DNA from: Aromatoleum anaerobium | GTDB taxonomy: Bacteria; Pseudomonadota; Gammaproteobacteria; Burkholderiales; Rhodocyclaceae | Length of the DNA: 64,000 nucleotides | Assembly (NCBI RefSeq): GCF_012910705.2 | Contig: NZ_WTVG02000040.1 | Span: 868,001 to 932,000, forward strand | Reading direction: 5' to 3' | Shown: piece by piece, positions 50,230-59,131 of the stretch | Position numbering within the stretch: the first letter of the stretch is position 1 | Layout: each line of letters opens with the position of its first letter | Translations under genes and position numbers: made by a program | The notes under the pieces: model-generated | The model's database searches: none | Seen by the model: the letters and a program-made list of their open reading frames with translations, nothing else | Told to the model about the DNA's origin: nothing

Positions 50230-51656
50230 ATGCCGGATCCCCTGTTGAACAAGCTGCTCCTGACGCCCGCACCTGCTGCCGCGGCAAGTTCCGGCCGGCC
50301 CTCGCCCGCTGCGGGCGCCTCCGGGAGCGCGTTCGGCGACAGCTTTTCGAATGCGCTCGAACGGCGGATGAGTGCGGCCGAGCGCGAGCCTGTACGCACA
50401 CGACCCGCCGCCACCGGGCCTTCGCCCGAGCGCCCGGAAGCACCGCCACCCCGGGACCGGAGCCGGGACCAGGGCCGGGAACTCCGCCGGGAGGAGATAC
50501 GGCGACCGCGGACCGGGCGCAGGAGGTTCCGCACGGCATCGGCCGCGACGCGCCCGCCGAAGCCGCGAGTGCCACATCCGGCGACGACAGCGGAGCAGGC
50601 TGCGAGGATCGGGCGAGCGCTGCGGATGTCCAGCAGCCGGCCTCGTCGCTCGCGCCCGCAGCCGAAAGCATCGTCACAGGCGAAAGCGCAGCCCCGCCGG
50701 CCGATGCAGCACTCACGGCAAGCTTTGCCGGGCTCGTGCCCGGTCCTGCCGCCGTGACCGCCGGGGTTGCCGCCGGGGTTGCCGCCGGGGTTGCCGCCGG
50801 GGTTGCCGCCGGGGTTGCCGCCGGGGTTGCCGCCGGGGTTGCCGCCGGGGTTGCCGCCGGGGTTGCCGCAGCGGCCGGCGACGAGGCCGTTTCGGCGCCC
50901 GTGCTGCAGGACGGCACCGAACGCGGCTCTGCAGCGCCGCTGCTTGAAAAACTGATTGCCGAAGCCACCGCCGCGACGGGCGAGGCGCATGCCGGAGCCG
51001 GCGAGCGCCTCAAAGTTGCCGGCCGATCCCCGCAAGGAGATGCGAATCCCGGTTTGGCCGCTGTACTGCCGGGGCGCGTCGAAGTGCAACTTCCCGACCC
51101 TGCCGGAGCGATTCCCGGCCCACCGGCCGACGCGCCCGCCACCGGTGGCCCCACCACCGGTGTGCCCGGCGCCGGGTTCAACGCGGCCGTGCGCAGCGAA
51201 CCCGTGTCACAGCTGCCGGTACACACGCCCGCCGGCCAGCAGCGCGCGTGGGCCGAGGAGGTCGGAAATCGCGTGGTGTGGCTCGTCGGACGCAACGAGT
51301 CGAAGGCCGAGCTCGTCCTCACACCGCCACAGATGGGCAAACTCGAAGTCTCCATTCACGTCAGCGGCGACCAGACAGTCGCCCATTTCGTCGCCGCGAC
51401 GTCCGCGGCACGCGACGCCCTCGAACAGGCGATGCCGCGCCTGCGCGAGATGATGCAGCAGGCCGGCATCAGCCTCGGCGAGACCAGCGTCGGCACATCG
51501 GGCGGGCAGCAAGCCGGCCAGGAAAGCTCGTCCGGACGCCACGCGCGAGGCCCTGCATCCGGCACCGCATCCGGCGGGGCTGAAACCGGTGCGACGGCAC
51601 CGATATCCGTCGACTGGTCGCGCGTCGGCACGGGAAGGGTCGATACCTTTGCTTGA
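50230..51656 (+). pseudogene. fliK: Hook-length control protein FliK, frameshifted, with repeat
   Basis: ATG at 50,230 begins a typical FliK start (PLLNKLLLTPAPAAAASS, SAFGDSFSNALERRMSAAER), but near 50,430-50,470, in a CCACCCCGGGACC stretch, the frame is lost. The correct continuation in another frame (PGPGPGTPPGGDTATADRAQ onward) runs through nine AGVA repeats and the intact C-terminal Flg_hook domain (KAELVLTPPQMGKLEVSIHV) to TGA at 51,656. FliK acts as a molecular ruler for hook length and switches export specificity. Confidence 0.8.
50760..50867 (+). repeat. Nine 12-bp tandem repeats inside fliK
   Basis: GCCGGGGTTGCC repeated nine times without a mismatch, coding for (AGVA)9 in the FliK reading frame. 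Twelve is a multiple of three, so copy-number change alters protein length without loss of frame. Confidence 0.95.
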
Positions 51657-51753
51657 AGCGTCTGAATTGCGGGCGCTGTACCCCACTTTTCGGCCCTTCG
51701 CGGGACGTCCGCCGCGCACATACTCTCAATTGTCGACACTGGAGAAATGATTC

Positions 51754-52317
51754 ATGGCTAAGGCTCCCCCTGCCGCCCCGGCAGATGCAGCAGCAGCGGA
51801 ACCTGCACAGGTGCGCAGACGACCGAAGAAGCTCGTGATCATTGTCGTTGTGCTGGCCGTGATCCTCCTCTTGCTGGCTGCAGGAGTCGTCGGCCTGCTG
51901 ATGCTGAAGAAAAATAACGCCGGGGCTGACGAACACGCCGAGGAGCACGTCGCCGCCCCGGTCTTCGACCTGAGCAAGCCGCCGACTTTCATCGCGCTCG
52001 AACCGTTCACCGTCAACCTTTCCCCCGGAGAGGGCGAGCGCTATCTCCAGGTCGTGCTGGCGTTGCGGATCGCGGACGCGAAAACCGGCGAAAGCCTGAA
52101 GGGCTTCATGCCCTCGATACGGCACGAGATCAACCTGTTGCTCACCGGCAAGCTGCCGTCCGAACTTTCGACACCCGAAGGTCGCGAAGCGCTCGCCGAC
52201 GAGATCGTCGAACGCACCAACAGCACGCTCGGCGCCCCGCCGTCCAAAGGCGGCCGCGGGAACGGACCGGCCGGCCCGATTCAGGCTGTGCTCTTCGACT
52301 CGTTCATCATCCAGTAG
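51754..52317 (+). CDS. fliL: Flagellar basal body-associated protein FliL
   Basis: A 187-aa inner-membrane protein with a basic N-terminus, one membrane helix (LVIIVVVLAVILLLLAAGVV) and a periplasmic domain (IALEPFTVNLSPGEGERYLQ, ending VLFDSFIIQ). It stabilises stator interaction. GGAG upstream of the ATG. Confidence 0.94.
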   Translation: MAKAPPAAPADAAAAEPAQVRRRPKKLVIIVVVLAVILLLLAAGVVGLLMLKKNNAGADEHAEEHVAAPVFDLSKPPTFIALEPFTVNLSPGEGERYLQVVLALRIADAKTGESLKGFMPSIRHEINLLLTGKLPSELSTPEGREALADEIVERTNSTLGAPPSKGGRGNGPAGPIQAVLFDSFIIQ

Positions 52318-52331
52318 GAGAAACGGCGGCG

Positions 52332-53339
52332 ATGTCTTCCGATTTTCTGTCCCAGGATGAAGTCGACGCCCTGCTGAAAGGCGTCGCCGGGGAACCGGAG
52401 GAACTCGAAGAGGATGCCGTCGAGCCGGGAGGCGTGCGACCGTACAACCTCGCGACGCAGGAACGCATCGTCCGCGGGCGCATGCCGACGATGGAGCTGA
52501 TCCACGAGCGCTTCGCCCGCTACCTGCGCATCGGGTTGTTCAACTACATGCACCGCAACGCCGAAGTCTCGGTCGGGCCGGTGAAGGTGCAGAAATACGG
52601 CGAATTCGTCCGCAACCTCGTCGTGCCGACGAACCTCAACCTGGTGCTGGCGAAACCGCTGCGCGGCACCGGACTTGTGGTGTTCGACCCGAACCTGGTG
52701 TTCCTCGTCGTCGACAACATGTTCGGCGGCGACGGCCGCTTCCATTCGCGCGTCGAAGGGCGCGATTTCACGCCGACCGAGCAGCGCATCATCCAGGGCA
52801 TGCTCGGCGTCGTGTTCGCCGAATACTCGCGCGCGTGGGCACCGGTGTTCAAGCTCGAGATGGAATACGTGCGCTCGGAGATGAACTCCCAGTTCGCGAA
52901 CATCGCGACGCCGTCCGAGATCGTCATCTCGGCGAGCTTCTCGCTGGAGTTCGGCGGCTCGCAGGCGGACATGCACGTGTGCTTCCCGTACTCGATGGTC
53001 GAACCGATTCGCGACCTGCTGTACTCGACGATGCAGAGCGACCACCTGACCCAGGACAACCGCTGGATCAAGCTGCTGACACGGCAGCTGCAGGCGGCCG
53101 ACGTCGAACTCGTCTGCAATCTCGGCAGCGCGCGAATCTCGCTGCGCGATATCGTCAACATGCGCGTCGGCGACGTGATCCCGATCGACATCCCGGAACA
53201 CGTGCACGGCGAGGTCGACGGCACGCCGATCCTCGAACTGGGCTACGGCCGGCAGGGCGCCAAGTACGCCGTGAAGGTCGAACGCTTCCTCGCCGGCGAC
53301 AATGCCGACCACCCACCACTCGGAGGCCACCATGGCTGA
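52332..53339 (+). CDS. fliM: Flagellar motor switch protein FliM
   Basis: A 335-aa C-ring protein. The N-terminal CheY-binding LSQDEVDALLKG is present, followed by the CheC-like middle domain (RIVRGRMPTMELIHERFARY) and the SpoA-type C-terminus (ARISLRDIVNMRVGDVIPID). It binds phosphorylated CheY and sets rotation direction. The 3' end overlaps fliN by 8 bp. Confidence 0.97.
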   Translation: MSSDFLSQDEVDALLKGVAGEPEELEEDAVEPGGVRPYNLATQERIVRGRMPTMELIHERFARYLRIGLFNYMHRNAEVSVGPVKVQKYGEFVRNLVVPTNLNLVLAKPLRGTGLVVFDPNLVFLVVDNMFGGDGRFHSRVEGRDFTPTEQRIIQGMLGVVFAEYSRAWAPVFKLEMEYVRSEMNSQFANIATPSEIVISASFSLEFGGSQADMHVCFPYSMVEPIRDLLYSTMQSDHLTQDNRWIKLLTRQLQAADVELVCNLGSARISLRDIVNMRVGDVIPIDIPEHVHGEVDGTPILELGYGRQGAKYAVKVERFLAGDNADHPPLGGHHG

Positions 53340-53808
53340 GCACGACAACGATGGCCAGATCACCGAGGACGACTGGGCCGCGGCGATGATGGAGCAGTCC
53401 GCGACGGAAACCGGCGCGGACGCCGAAGCGCGGCGCGTGACGGCCGACCTCGCGGCCGCAGCGGCGGCTGACTCGCCCTACCAGGCGAAGCCGGCCAGCC
53501 ACCTGTTCCCCGACTTCGGCGCACCCGGCCCGCGCTCGGGCGGGCTGAACGATTTCGACATGATCCTCGACATTCCCGTCCAGCTGACCGTCGAACTCGG
53601 GCGTACGAAGATCTCGATCCGCAACCTGCTGCAGCTCGCCCACGGGTCAGTCGTCGAGCTCGACGGCCTCGCCGGGGAACCGATGGACGTGCTCGTCAAC
53701 GGCACGCTGATCGCCCAGGGCGAAGTCGTCGTCGTCAACGACAAGTTCGGCATCCGCCTGACCGACATCATCACGCCGGCCGAACGGATGCGGAAAATCC
53801 GCAGCTGA
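53332..53808 (+). CDS. fliN: Flagellar motor switch protein FliN
   Basis: A 158-aa C-ring component with an acidic Ala-rich N-terminal extension and the SpoA domain (FDMILDIPVQLTVELGRTKI, then VVELDGLAGEPMDVLVNGTL, LTDIITPAERMRKI). The ATG at 53,332 has CGGAGG 6 nt upstream; longer in-frame reading overlaps fliM. Confidence 0.95.
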   Translation: MAEHDNDGQITEDDWAAAMMEQSATETGADAEARRVTADLAAAAAADSPYQAKPASHLFPDFGAPGPRSGGLNDFDMILDIPVQLTVELGRTKISIRNLLQLAHGSVVELDGLAGEPMDVLVNGTLIAQGEVVVVNDKFGIRLTDIITPAERMRKIRS

Positions 53809-53987
53809 CGGCAGCGGCAAAACGCCCTCGCATCACGACCCGGCGCCCGGCTGTTCCGGCCGGCAGCGCCTGGGCCGCGGGTGCAGGCGAAGCACCGAAT
53901 AATCACCCTTTTGCCCGTCTTATCGCAGGCTGGCGGCGACGCGGCGGCGCTTAAAGTTCATCCATCCGCACAGCCGCCGAGCAGGTC

Positions 53988-54410
53988 GTGAACGCACGCA
54001 GCATCCTTCTCCTTTTCCTGTCGACCGCCGCCCCTGCGCTGCAGGCCGCCGACACGAGTCCCGACCTTGCCGGCAGCCTCGGGCAGACCCTCGTCGGACT
54101 GGCGATCGTCATCGGCCTGCTGCTCGCCAGCCTGTGGCTGCTCAAGCGCCTGTCGGCGCCGCGCGGTGCCGCGGCCGGCCTGAAGGTGCTCGGCGCGGTC
54201 GCGGTGGGACCGCGCGAACGCGTCGTCCTGGTCGAAATCGCCGGGCAGGTGCTGGTGCTCGGCGTGACGGCGTCGAACGTTCGCACGCTGCATACCGTCG
54301 CGGCCGCCGACCTCGCCGACGCAGCGCTTGCCGAGCCGCCGGCGCAGGCCGCCGGCGACTTTCCGGGCTGGCTCCGGCGGGCGATGGAGCGCCGCAACGA
54401 TGCGCGCTGA
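53988..54410 (+). CDS. fliO: Flagellar export protein FliO
   Basis: A 140-aa protein with a signal-like N-terminus ([16 protein letters not shown]), one membrane helix ([20 protein letters not shown]) and the short FliO domain ([20 protein letters not shown]). It assists FliP assembly. GTG start at 53,988. The 179 bp upstream show no gene. Confidence 0.88.
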   Translation: MNARSILLLFLSTAAPALQAADTSPDLAGSLGQTLVGLAIVIGLLLASLWLLKRLSAPRGAAAGLKVLGAVAVGPRERVVLVEIAGQVLVLGVTASNVRTLHTVAAADLADAALAEPPAQAAGDFPGWLRRAMERRNDAR

Positions 54411-55164
54411 GCGCCCGATGTTCGCCCGCGCCCTCTCCCGTGCCCTCGCCGCGCTGCTGCTGCTCGCGCCGCTGTCCGCCGCGGCGCAGGGCCTGCCCGC
54501 GATCACCGGCACGCCCGCCCCGGGCGGCGGCACGACCTACAGCCTGAGCGTGCAGACGCTGCTACTGCTGACTTCACTGAGCTTCCTGCCCGCGGTCGTG
54601 CTGATGATGACGAGCTTCACGCGCATCATCATCGTGTTTGCGCTGCTGCGCACCGCGATGGGAACGCAGACCTCGCCGCCGAACCAGGTGCTGCTCGGCC
54701 TCGCGCTGTTCCTGACTTTCTTCGTCATGTCGCCGGTCGTCGAGCGCGTCTATGCCGACGCCTACCTGCCGATGTCGCAGGGCACGATCGGCTTCGACCA
54801 GGCACTGGAGCGCGGCACGGTGCCGGTCAAGGCGTTCATGCTGAAACAGGTGCGCGAGCCCGACCTCGCGCTGTTCGCCCGGCTGTCGAAGACCCCGCCG
54901 GTCGAAAAGGCCGAGGACCTGCCGATGCGCGTCGTCGTGCCGGCCTTCGTCACGTCGGAACTCAAGACCGCGTTCCAGATCGGCTTCGTCGTCTTCATTC
55001 CGTTCCTGATCATCGACATGGTCGTCGCCTCGGTGCTGATGTCGATGGGCATGATGATGATGTCGCCGGTGATCGTGTCGCTGCCGTTCAAGATCATGCT
55101 GTTCGTGCTGGTCGACGGCTGGACGCTGCTGATCGGCTCGCTGGTCCAGAGTTTCGCTCCCTAA
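54400..55164 (+). CDS. fliP: Flagellar export gate protein FliP
   Basis: A 254-aa gate protein with a cleavable signal ([17 protein letters not shown]) and four membrane helices, including [20 protein letters not shown] and [20 protein letters not shown], the most conserved FliP parts. Start at ATG 54,400 (GGAG upstream, overlapping the fliO end) or 54,418. Confidence 0.95.
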   Translation: MRAERPMFARALSRALAALLLLAPLSAAAQGLPAITGTPAPGGGTTYSLSVQTLLLLTSLSFLPAVVLMMTSFTRIIIVFALLRTAMGTQTSPPNQVLLGLALFLTFFVMSPVVERVYADAYLPMSQGTIGFDQALERGTVPVKAFMLKQVREPDLALFARLSKTPPVEKAEDLPMRVVVPAFVTSELKTAFQIGFVVFIPFLIIDMVVASVLMSMGMMMMSPVIVSLPFKIMLFVLVDGWTLLIGSLVQSFAP

Positions 55165-55180
55165 CCCCCAAAGGCAAGCC

Positions 55181-55450
55181 ATGACCCCGGGCATCGTCGT
55201 CGATATCGGCCGCCAGGCCGTCGAAATCACGCTGCTGATGGCGGCGCCGCTGTTTCTCGCCGCGCTGGTCACCGGCCTCATCGTCAGCGTCTTCCAGGCT
55301 GCGACGCAGATCAACGAAATGACGCTGACCTTCGTACCGAAGCTCGTCGCGGTCTTTGCGACGATGGTCGTGGCCGGGCACTGGATGATCGCGCTGATCA
55401 CCGATTTCACCCGCCGCCTGTTCGAATCGATCCCGACGCTGATCGGCTGA
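55181..55450 (+). CDS. fliQ: Flagellar export gate protein FliQ
   Basis: An 89-aa protein with two membrane helices (ALVTGLIVSVFQAATQINEM and LVAVFATMVVAGHWMIALIT), the standard FliQ size and text, 16 bp after fliP. Confidence 0.95.
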   Translation: MTPGIVVDIGRQAVEITLLMAAPLFLAALVTGLIVSVFQAATQINEMTLTFVPKLVAVFATMVVAGHWMIALITDFTRRLFESIPTLIG

Positions 55451-55477
55451 ACCCATCGCGCAACACTCGCGGCGACG

Positions 55478-56257
55478 ATGATCAGCCTGACTTCCGCCCA
55501 GCTCGATGCGTGGATCGCGGCGCTGATGTTCCCGCTCGCGCGCCTGCTCGGGCTGGTGTCGGCGGCGCCGCTGTTCGGCAACCGCATGGTGCCGGTGCGG
55601 GTCCGCCTGGCCGTCGGCCTGGCGATCGCGATGGCTGTGCTGCCGGCGCTGCCGCCGATGCCCCCCGTGCCGGGAGGCTCCATGGAGCAGCTGGCGATAT
55701 TCGCGCAGCAGGCGTTCATCGGCATCGCGATGGGTTTCGTGATGCGGCTGGTGTTCGCGGCGGTCGACGTCGCCGGCGAGATGATCGGCCTGCAGATGGG
55801 CCTGTCGTTCGCCGTGTTCTTCAGCCCGCAGACCGGCGGGCAGACTTCGGTGATCGCGGAATTCCTCGGCCTCGTCGCGCTGCTGGTGTTCGTCGCGCTC
55901 GACGGCCACCTGATGCTGGTCCAGGGGCTCGTCGCGAGCTTCGAGTGGTTGCCGGTCGGGGCGGTGCCGGGTGCGGACGGGTGGCTGCTGATCGTGCGCT
56001 ACGCCGCAGTGATGTTCGCGTCCGGCCTGATGATGGCGTTGCCGATGGTCGCGGCGCTGTTGATCACGAACACCGCGCTCGGCGTGCTGACGCGCGCCGC
56101 ACCGCAGCTCAACCTGTTCGCCGTCGGCTTTCCGGTGACGCTGTCGGTCGGGTTCCTCGTGCTGCTGCTGAGCCTCGACACGCTCGCGCCGGTGCTGCAG
56201 AGCCTTTTCGAACGCGGCTTCGGGGCGATCGACGAGCTGTTCCGCGCGTTCGGCTGA
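55478..56257 (+). CDS. fliR: Flagellar export gate protein FliR
   Basis: A 259-aa, six-helix gate protein (LGLVSAAPLFGNRMVPVRVR, GFVMRLVFAAVDVAGEMIGL, FAVFFSPQTGGQT). Last gene of the plus-strand fli operon; the next gene converges from the other strand 13 bp away. Confidence 0.95.
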   Translation: MISLTSAQLDAWIAALMFPLARLLGLVSAAPLFGNRMVPVRVRLAVGLAIAMAVLPALPPMPPVPGGSMEQLAIFAQQAFIGIAMGFVMRLVFAAVDVAGEMIGLQMGLSFAVFFSPQTGGQTSVIAEFLGLVALLVFVALDGHLMLVQGLVASFEWLPVGAVPGADGWLLIVRYAAVMFASGLMMALPMVAALLITNTALGVLTRAAPQLNLFAVGFPVTLSVGFLVLLLSLDTLAPVLQSLFERGFGAIDELFRAFG

Positions 56258-56270
56258 GCGACCCGCGCCG

Positions 56271-56717
56271 CTACATTCCCGGCCAGATGCGCGAGCGCAC
56301 GAGACGCACTTCGCCGACCGCGGTGCGCTGGGCGAACGGCCAGCTCGATTCCACGCTCTCCTCGAAGCGCACCACGTCGAACCCGGCAAACCCTCCCGCC
56401 TCCGCGAAGCGCTGCGCCGCCCGCGCGAACACCTGCCGCGCCTCGCCTTCGCCGCCGGTGACGAGCGACTTCATGCGCAGGTCGAAGCGCACGCGCTCGG
56501 CGTCGAGCCGCACGACGCCCAGGTCCCAGGCGGGCGACTGCGAGTCGTGGGGCAGATACGCCACCGGAGGCGGCGTGGGGTAATCGGCGTCGTTCAGGCG
56601 CGGCGCCGCGGCGCTTTCCCCCGCTGCGCCCGCGCCGGCATAACGCGGCAGCGGCAACGCGAGGCAGCCGCCGGCGAGCGGGAAAATCAGGCACAGCGCG
56701 ATGCGGCGGAACGTCAC
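56271..56717 (-). CDS. Hypothetical exported protein, possible lipoprotein
   Basis: A 148-aa protein with a short signal (FRRIALCLIFPLAGGCLALP) in which LAGGC resembles a lipobox. The remainder (VAYLPHDSQSPAWDLGVVRL, then VRLVRSRIWPG) is unfamiliar to me. It is the last gene after flgL, 6 bp away, so it is probably co-transcribed with flgKL. Confidence 0.65.
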   Translation of the reverse strand: MTFRRIALCLIFPLAGGCLALPLPRYAGAGAAGESAAAPRLNDADYPTPPPVAYLPHDSQSPAWDLGVVRLDAERVRFDLRMKSLVTGGEGEARQVFARAAQRFAEAGGFAGFDVVRFEESVESSWPFAQRTAVGEVRLVRSRIWPGM

Positions 56718-56723
56718 TGTCGC

Positions 56724-57626
56724 TCAGCGCAGCAGATCGAACAGCGACAAGCCGGTCGTGCGGACATACGACTGCTGCGCGGCCTCCAGGACCGCCTGCT
56801 GCTTCGAGAAACGGGAGTACGCCTCCACATAGTCGAGGTCCTGCAGCCGCGACAGCGTTTCGGCATACTGCACGCCCTGCGTCGCCGACATGTCCGCGAG
56901 CGCGTCGAGTTCGACCATCCGCGAGCCGACCGACGCGCGGAGCGTGTTCACCTTGTCGAGCGCGGCATCCATGCCGTCGATCGCGTTCGCGACGACGGCC
57001 GAAACGCCCCCGGCCGGCGGATTGCGCAAGCCGGCGATGAAGTCGGAGATCGACGCGAACGTTTGGGATTGGCCGTTCGCGTCGACCCTGAACACGTCGC
57101 TTCCCGGCACCCCCACCGGCATCGTCCGCGACGCCGCGACCTGGATGCTGCGCACTCCGCTGTCGCCCCGGTAGACAAGGTCGGCGGGGAACGGCTCATT
57201 CCCCGACTGGTAACCGGCAAACCGGTATTCGCCGGTGCCGTCCTTGCTGTTCGCGATACCGACCAGCGCCTTGAACTGCGCCTCGATATCGACCGCGATC
57301 GCCTCGTGCTCCGTCGGTGACAACGCCGCGTTGCCGGCCCGGATCGCCTGCGTGCGGATGTGCGTGAGAATGTCGCCGATGCCGCCTAAGCTGCTTTCGA
57401 GCGAGGCGAGCGCGTCGTTCGCATCGCCCTGGTTCGTCTGGAACTGCTCGTTGATGCTTATGGTCTGCGAAACCTCGAGTGCGCGCGCCGCCGCGATCGG
57501 GTCGTCGGACGGCGCCAGCACGCGCTTGCCGGTCGAGAGCTGCTGCTGGGTATGCAGCCAATCCGCGCTTTGTCGCAGCATCGCGTCGCGGCCGGAGTCG
57601 AAGATCATGCTCGTGGAGATTCTCAT
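56724..57626 (-). CDS. flgL: Hook-filament junction protein FlgL
   Basis: A 300-aa protein with flagellin-like ends (RISTSMIFDSGRDAMLRQSA, LSTGKRVLAPSDDPIAAARA, and C-terminal YVEAYSRFSKQQAVLEAAQQ). It is the second hook-associated protein, following flgK by 14 bp. Confidence 0.94.
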   Translation of the reverse strand: MRISTSMIFDSGRDAMLRQSADWLHTQQQLSTGKRVLAPSDDPIAAARALEVSQTISINEQFQTNQGDANDALASLESSLGGIGDILTHIRTQAIRAGNAALSPTEHEAIAVDIEAQFKALVGIANSKDGTGEYRFAGYQSGNEPFPADLVYRGDSGVRSIQVAASRTMPVGVPGSDVFRVDANGQSQTFASISDFIAGLRNPPAGGVSAVVANAIDGMDAALDKVNTLRASVGSRMVELDALADMSATQGVQYAETLSRLQDLDYVEAYSRFSKQQAVLEAAQQSYVRTTGLSLFDLLR

Positions 57627-57640
57627 GGTGTCACTCCGGT

Positions 57641-59056
57641 TCAGCGCGCGATCGAGAGGATTTCGTCGAACAGCGTGCCCGCGACCGACATCACGCGCGC
57701 CGCCGCCTGGTAGGACTGCTGGTAACGGATCAGGTTGGCCGCCTCTTCGTCGAGATTGACGCCCGAAAGCGCTTGCTGGGCGGCGGTCGCCTGGTCAAGC
57801 TGGGCTTTCTGGGCCTTCAGCCCGATCTGGACTTCACGCGCCTTGTTGCCGACCGAACTGACCAACTGGGAATACGCCGATCCGGCGGTCGCCGTGCCGG
57901 AGCCGACCGTTACGACCGACTTGTCTGTCTGCAGCGCCGCCAGTGCCAGCGCATTCCGGTTGTCCGAAGGGCCGACGGGCGCCGTTCCTGAAGCGGCAGC
58001 AGCAATGGCTCGCGGATCCGAGATCGCTACGCGCATCGCGCCTGCAGCGCCGGATACCTGCCCCATTGGCGTGAAGAACGCGCCGCCATCAGCCCCTGCC
58101 AGGTCGCGGCCATTTTGGTGCGTGCTATTGAACGCGCTCGCGAAGTCGAAAGCGATCTGGTCCAGTTTGTCGCGCGCGGGGTCGAGCATCTCGCTGCGGA
58201 ACTTCAGCAGTCCGCCGAGTTGTCCGCCTGTGAACAGCGAATCCGGCAGCGGCACCGCGCCGCCGCCGGCCGTCCTGAGCTCGATCGTGCCGTGCAGCGG
58301 GTCGGACGGATCGGGCCTGACGGCGAGTTCCGAAGCCGTGGTGCCGACGACGAGCGCCTGGCCGGTGCCGACGAACACGCTCAGCGAGCCGTCCCGCTCG
58401 GTCACCGTGCTGACCTTCACGAGCTTGTTGAGCTCGGCGACGAGCGTGTCGCGCTGGTCGAGCAGATCGTTGGCCTGGAGGGAGGGCCCGGCGACCTGCA
58501 CCGTGCCGATCTGCTGGTTCATTTCGGCGATCTGGCGCGCGTACGTGTCGATCGACTCGACCGCGCCGGCGATCTGGCCTTCGGTGAGGCTGCCGATCTC
58601 GTCGAGCCGCGCATCGAGGCCGTTGAAGCGCGACGCGAGCGACTCAGCGCGGGAAATCAGCGCCTGGCGCCCCGGGATGCTCGCCGGGTTGGTCGCGACG
58701 TCCTGCACCCCCTTGAAAAAATCGGATAGCGCCGGCGCGAGGCCCGCCAACGGATCGGCGAGCAGGTTGTCGAGTTGCGTGAGCTGCGTGTTGTATGCGG
58801 ACAGCTCTTCCTTGCGCGCCGACGCACTGAGCACCTGCTGGCCGAGGAACTGGTCGTACTGGCGGCGCACGGTCTCGACTCTCGATCCCTGGCCGAAAAA
58901 ACCCGCCCCGGTGAAGTGAGGATCGTTGGTCGTGACGATCGCCGTCTGCCGGTTGTACCCGGGGGTTTTCGCGTTGGTGATGTTGTGGCTGGTCGTCAAC
59001 AGGTTCGCTTGCGAACTGTTGATGCCCGTCAGGCCAATACCGAGGAGTCCGGCCAT
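57641..59056 (-). CDS. flgK: Hook-associated protein FlgK
   Basis: A 471-aa protein with the rod/hook-type N-terminus (IGLTGINSSQANLLTTSHNI, then TPGYNRQTAIV) and C-terminal SGVNLDEEAANLIRYQQSYQ. It forms the first hook-filament junction ring. A strong sigma-54 promoter precedes it. Confidence 0.95.
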   Translation of the reverse strand: MAGLLGIGLTGINSSQANLLTTSHNITNAKTPGYNRQTAIVTTNDPHFTGAGFFGQGSRVETVRRQYDQFLGQQVLSASARKEELSAYNTQLTQLDNLLADPLAGLAPALSDFFKGVQDVATNPASIPGRQALISRAESLASRFNGLDARLDEIGSLTEGQIAGAVESIDTYARQIAEMNQQIGTVQVAGPSLQANDLLDQRDTLVAELNKLVKVSTVTERDGSLSVFVGTGQALVVGTTASELAVRPDPSDPLHGTIELRTAGGGAVPLPDSLFTGGQLGGLLKFRSEMLDPARDKLDQIAFDFASAFNSTHQNGRDLAGADGGAFFTPMGQVSGAAGAMRVAISDPRAIAAAASGTAPVGPSDNRNALALAALQTDKSVVTVGSGTATAGSAYSQLVSSVGNKAREVQIGLKAQKAQLDQATAAQQALSGVNLDEEAANLIRYQQSYQAAARVMSVAGTLFDEILSIAR

Positions 59057-59095
59057 GCTCGTTTCCTTTTTCCCGCTGCGCTCGATGCATCTCTA

Positions 59096-59111
59096 AGCAA
59101 GACTTTTGCCA
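59096..59111 (-). promoter_or_regulatory. Sigma-54 promoter of flgKL
   Basis: On the minus strand TGGCAAAAGTCTTGCT matches TGGCACGNNNNTTGCW except for two -24 flank bases, with exact spacing. The start would be near 59,085, about 29 nt before the flgK ATG. It separates flgKL from the flgE-J transcript. Confidence 0.7.
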
Positions 59112-59131
59112 GACTGTACGGCCCTGGCGAT

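Noticed and set aside
50767-50955. Frame giving repeated PPGL in the fliK minisatellite, resembling a collagen-like protein
   Set aside because: It is an alternative frame of the repeat; the AGVA frame continues into the intact FliK C-terminal domain.
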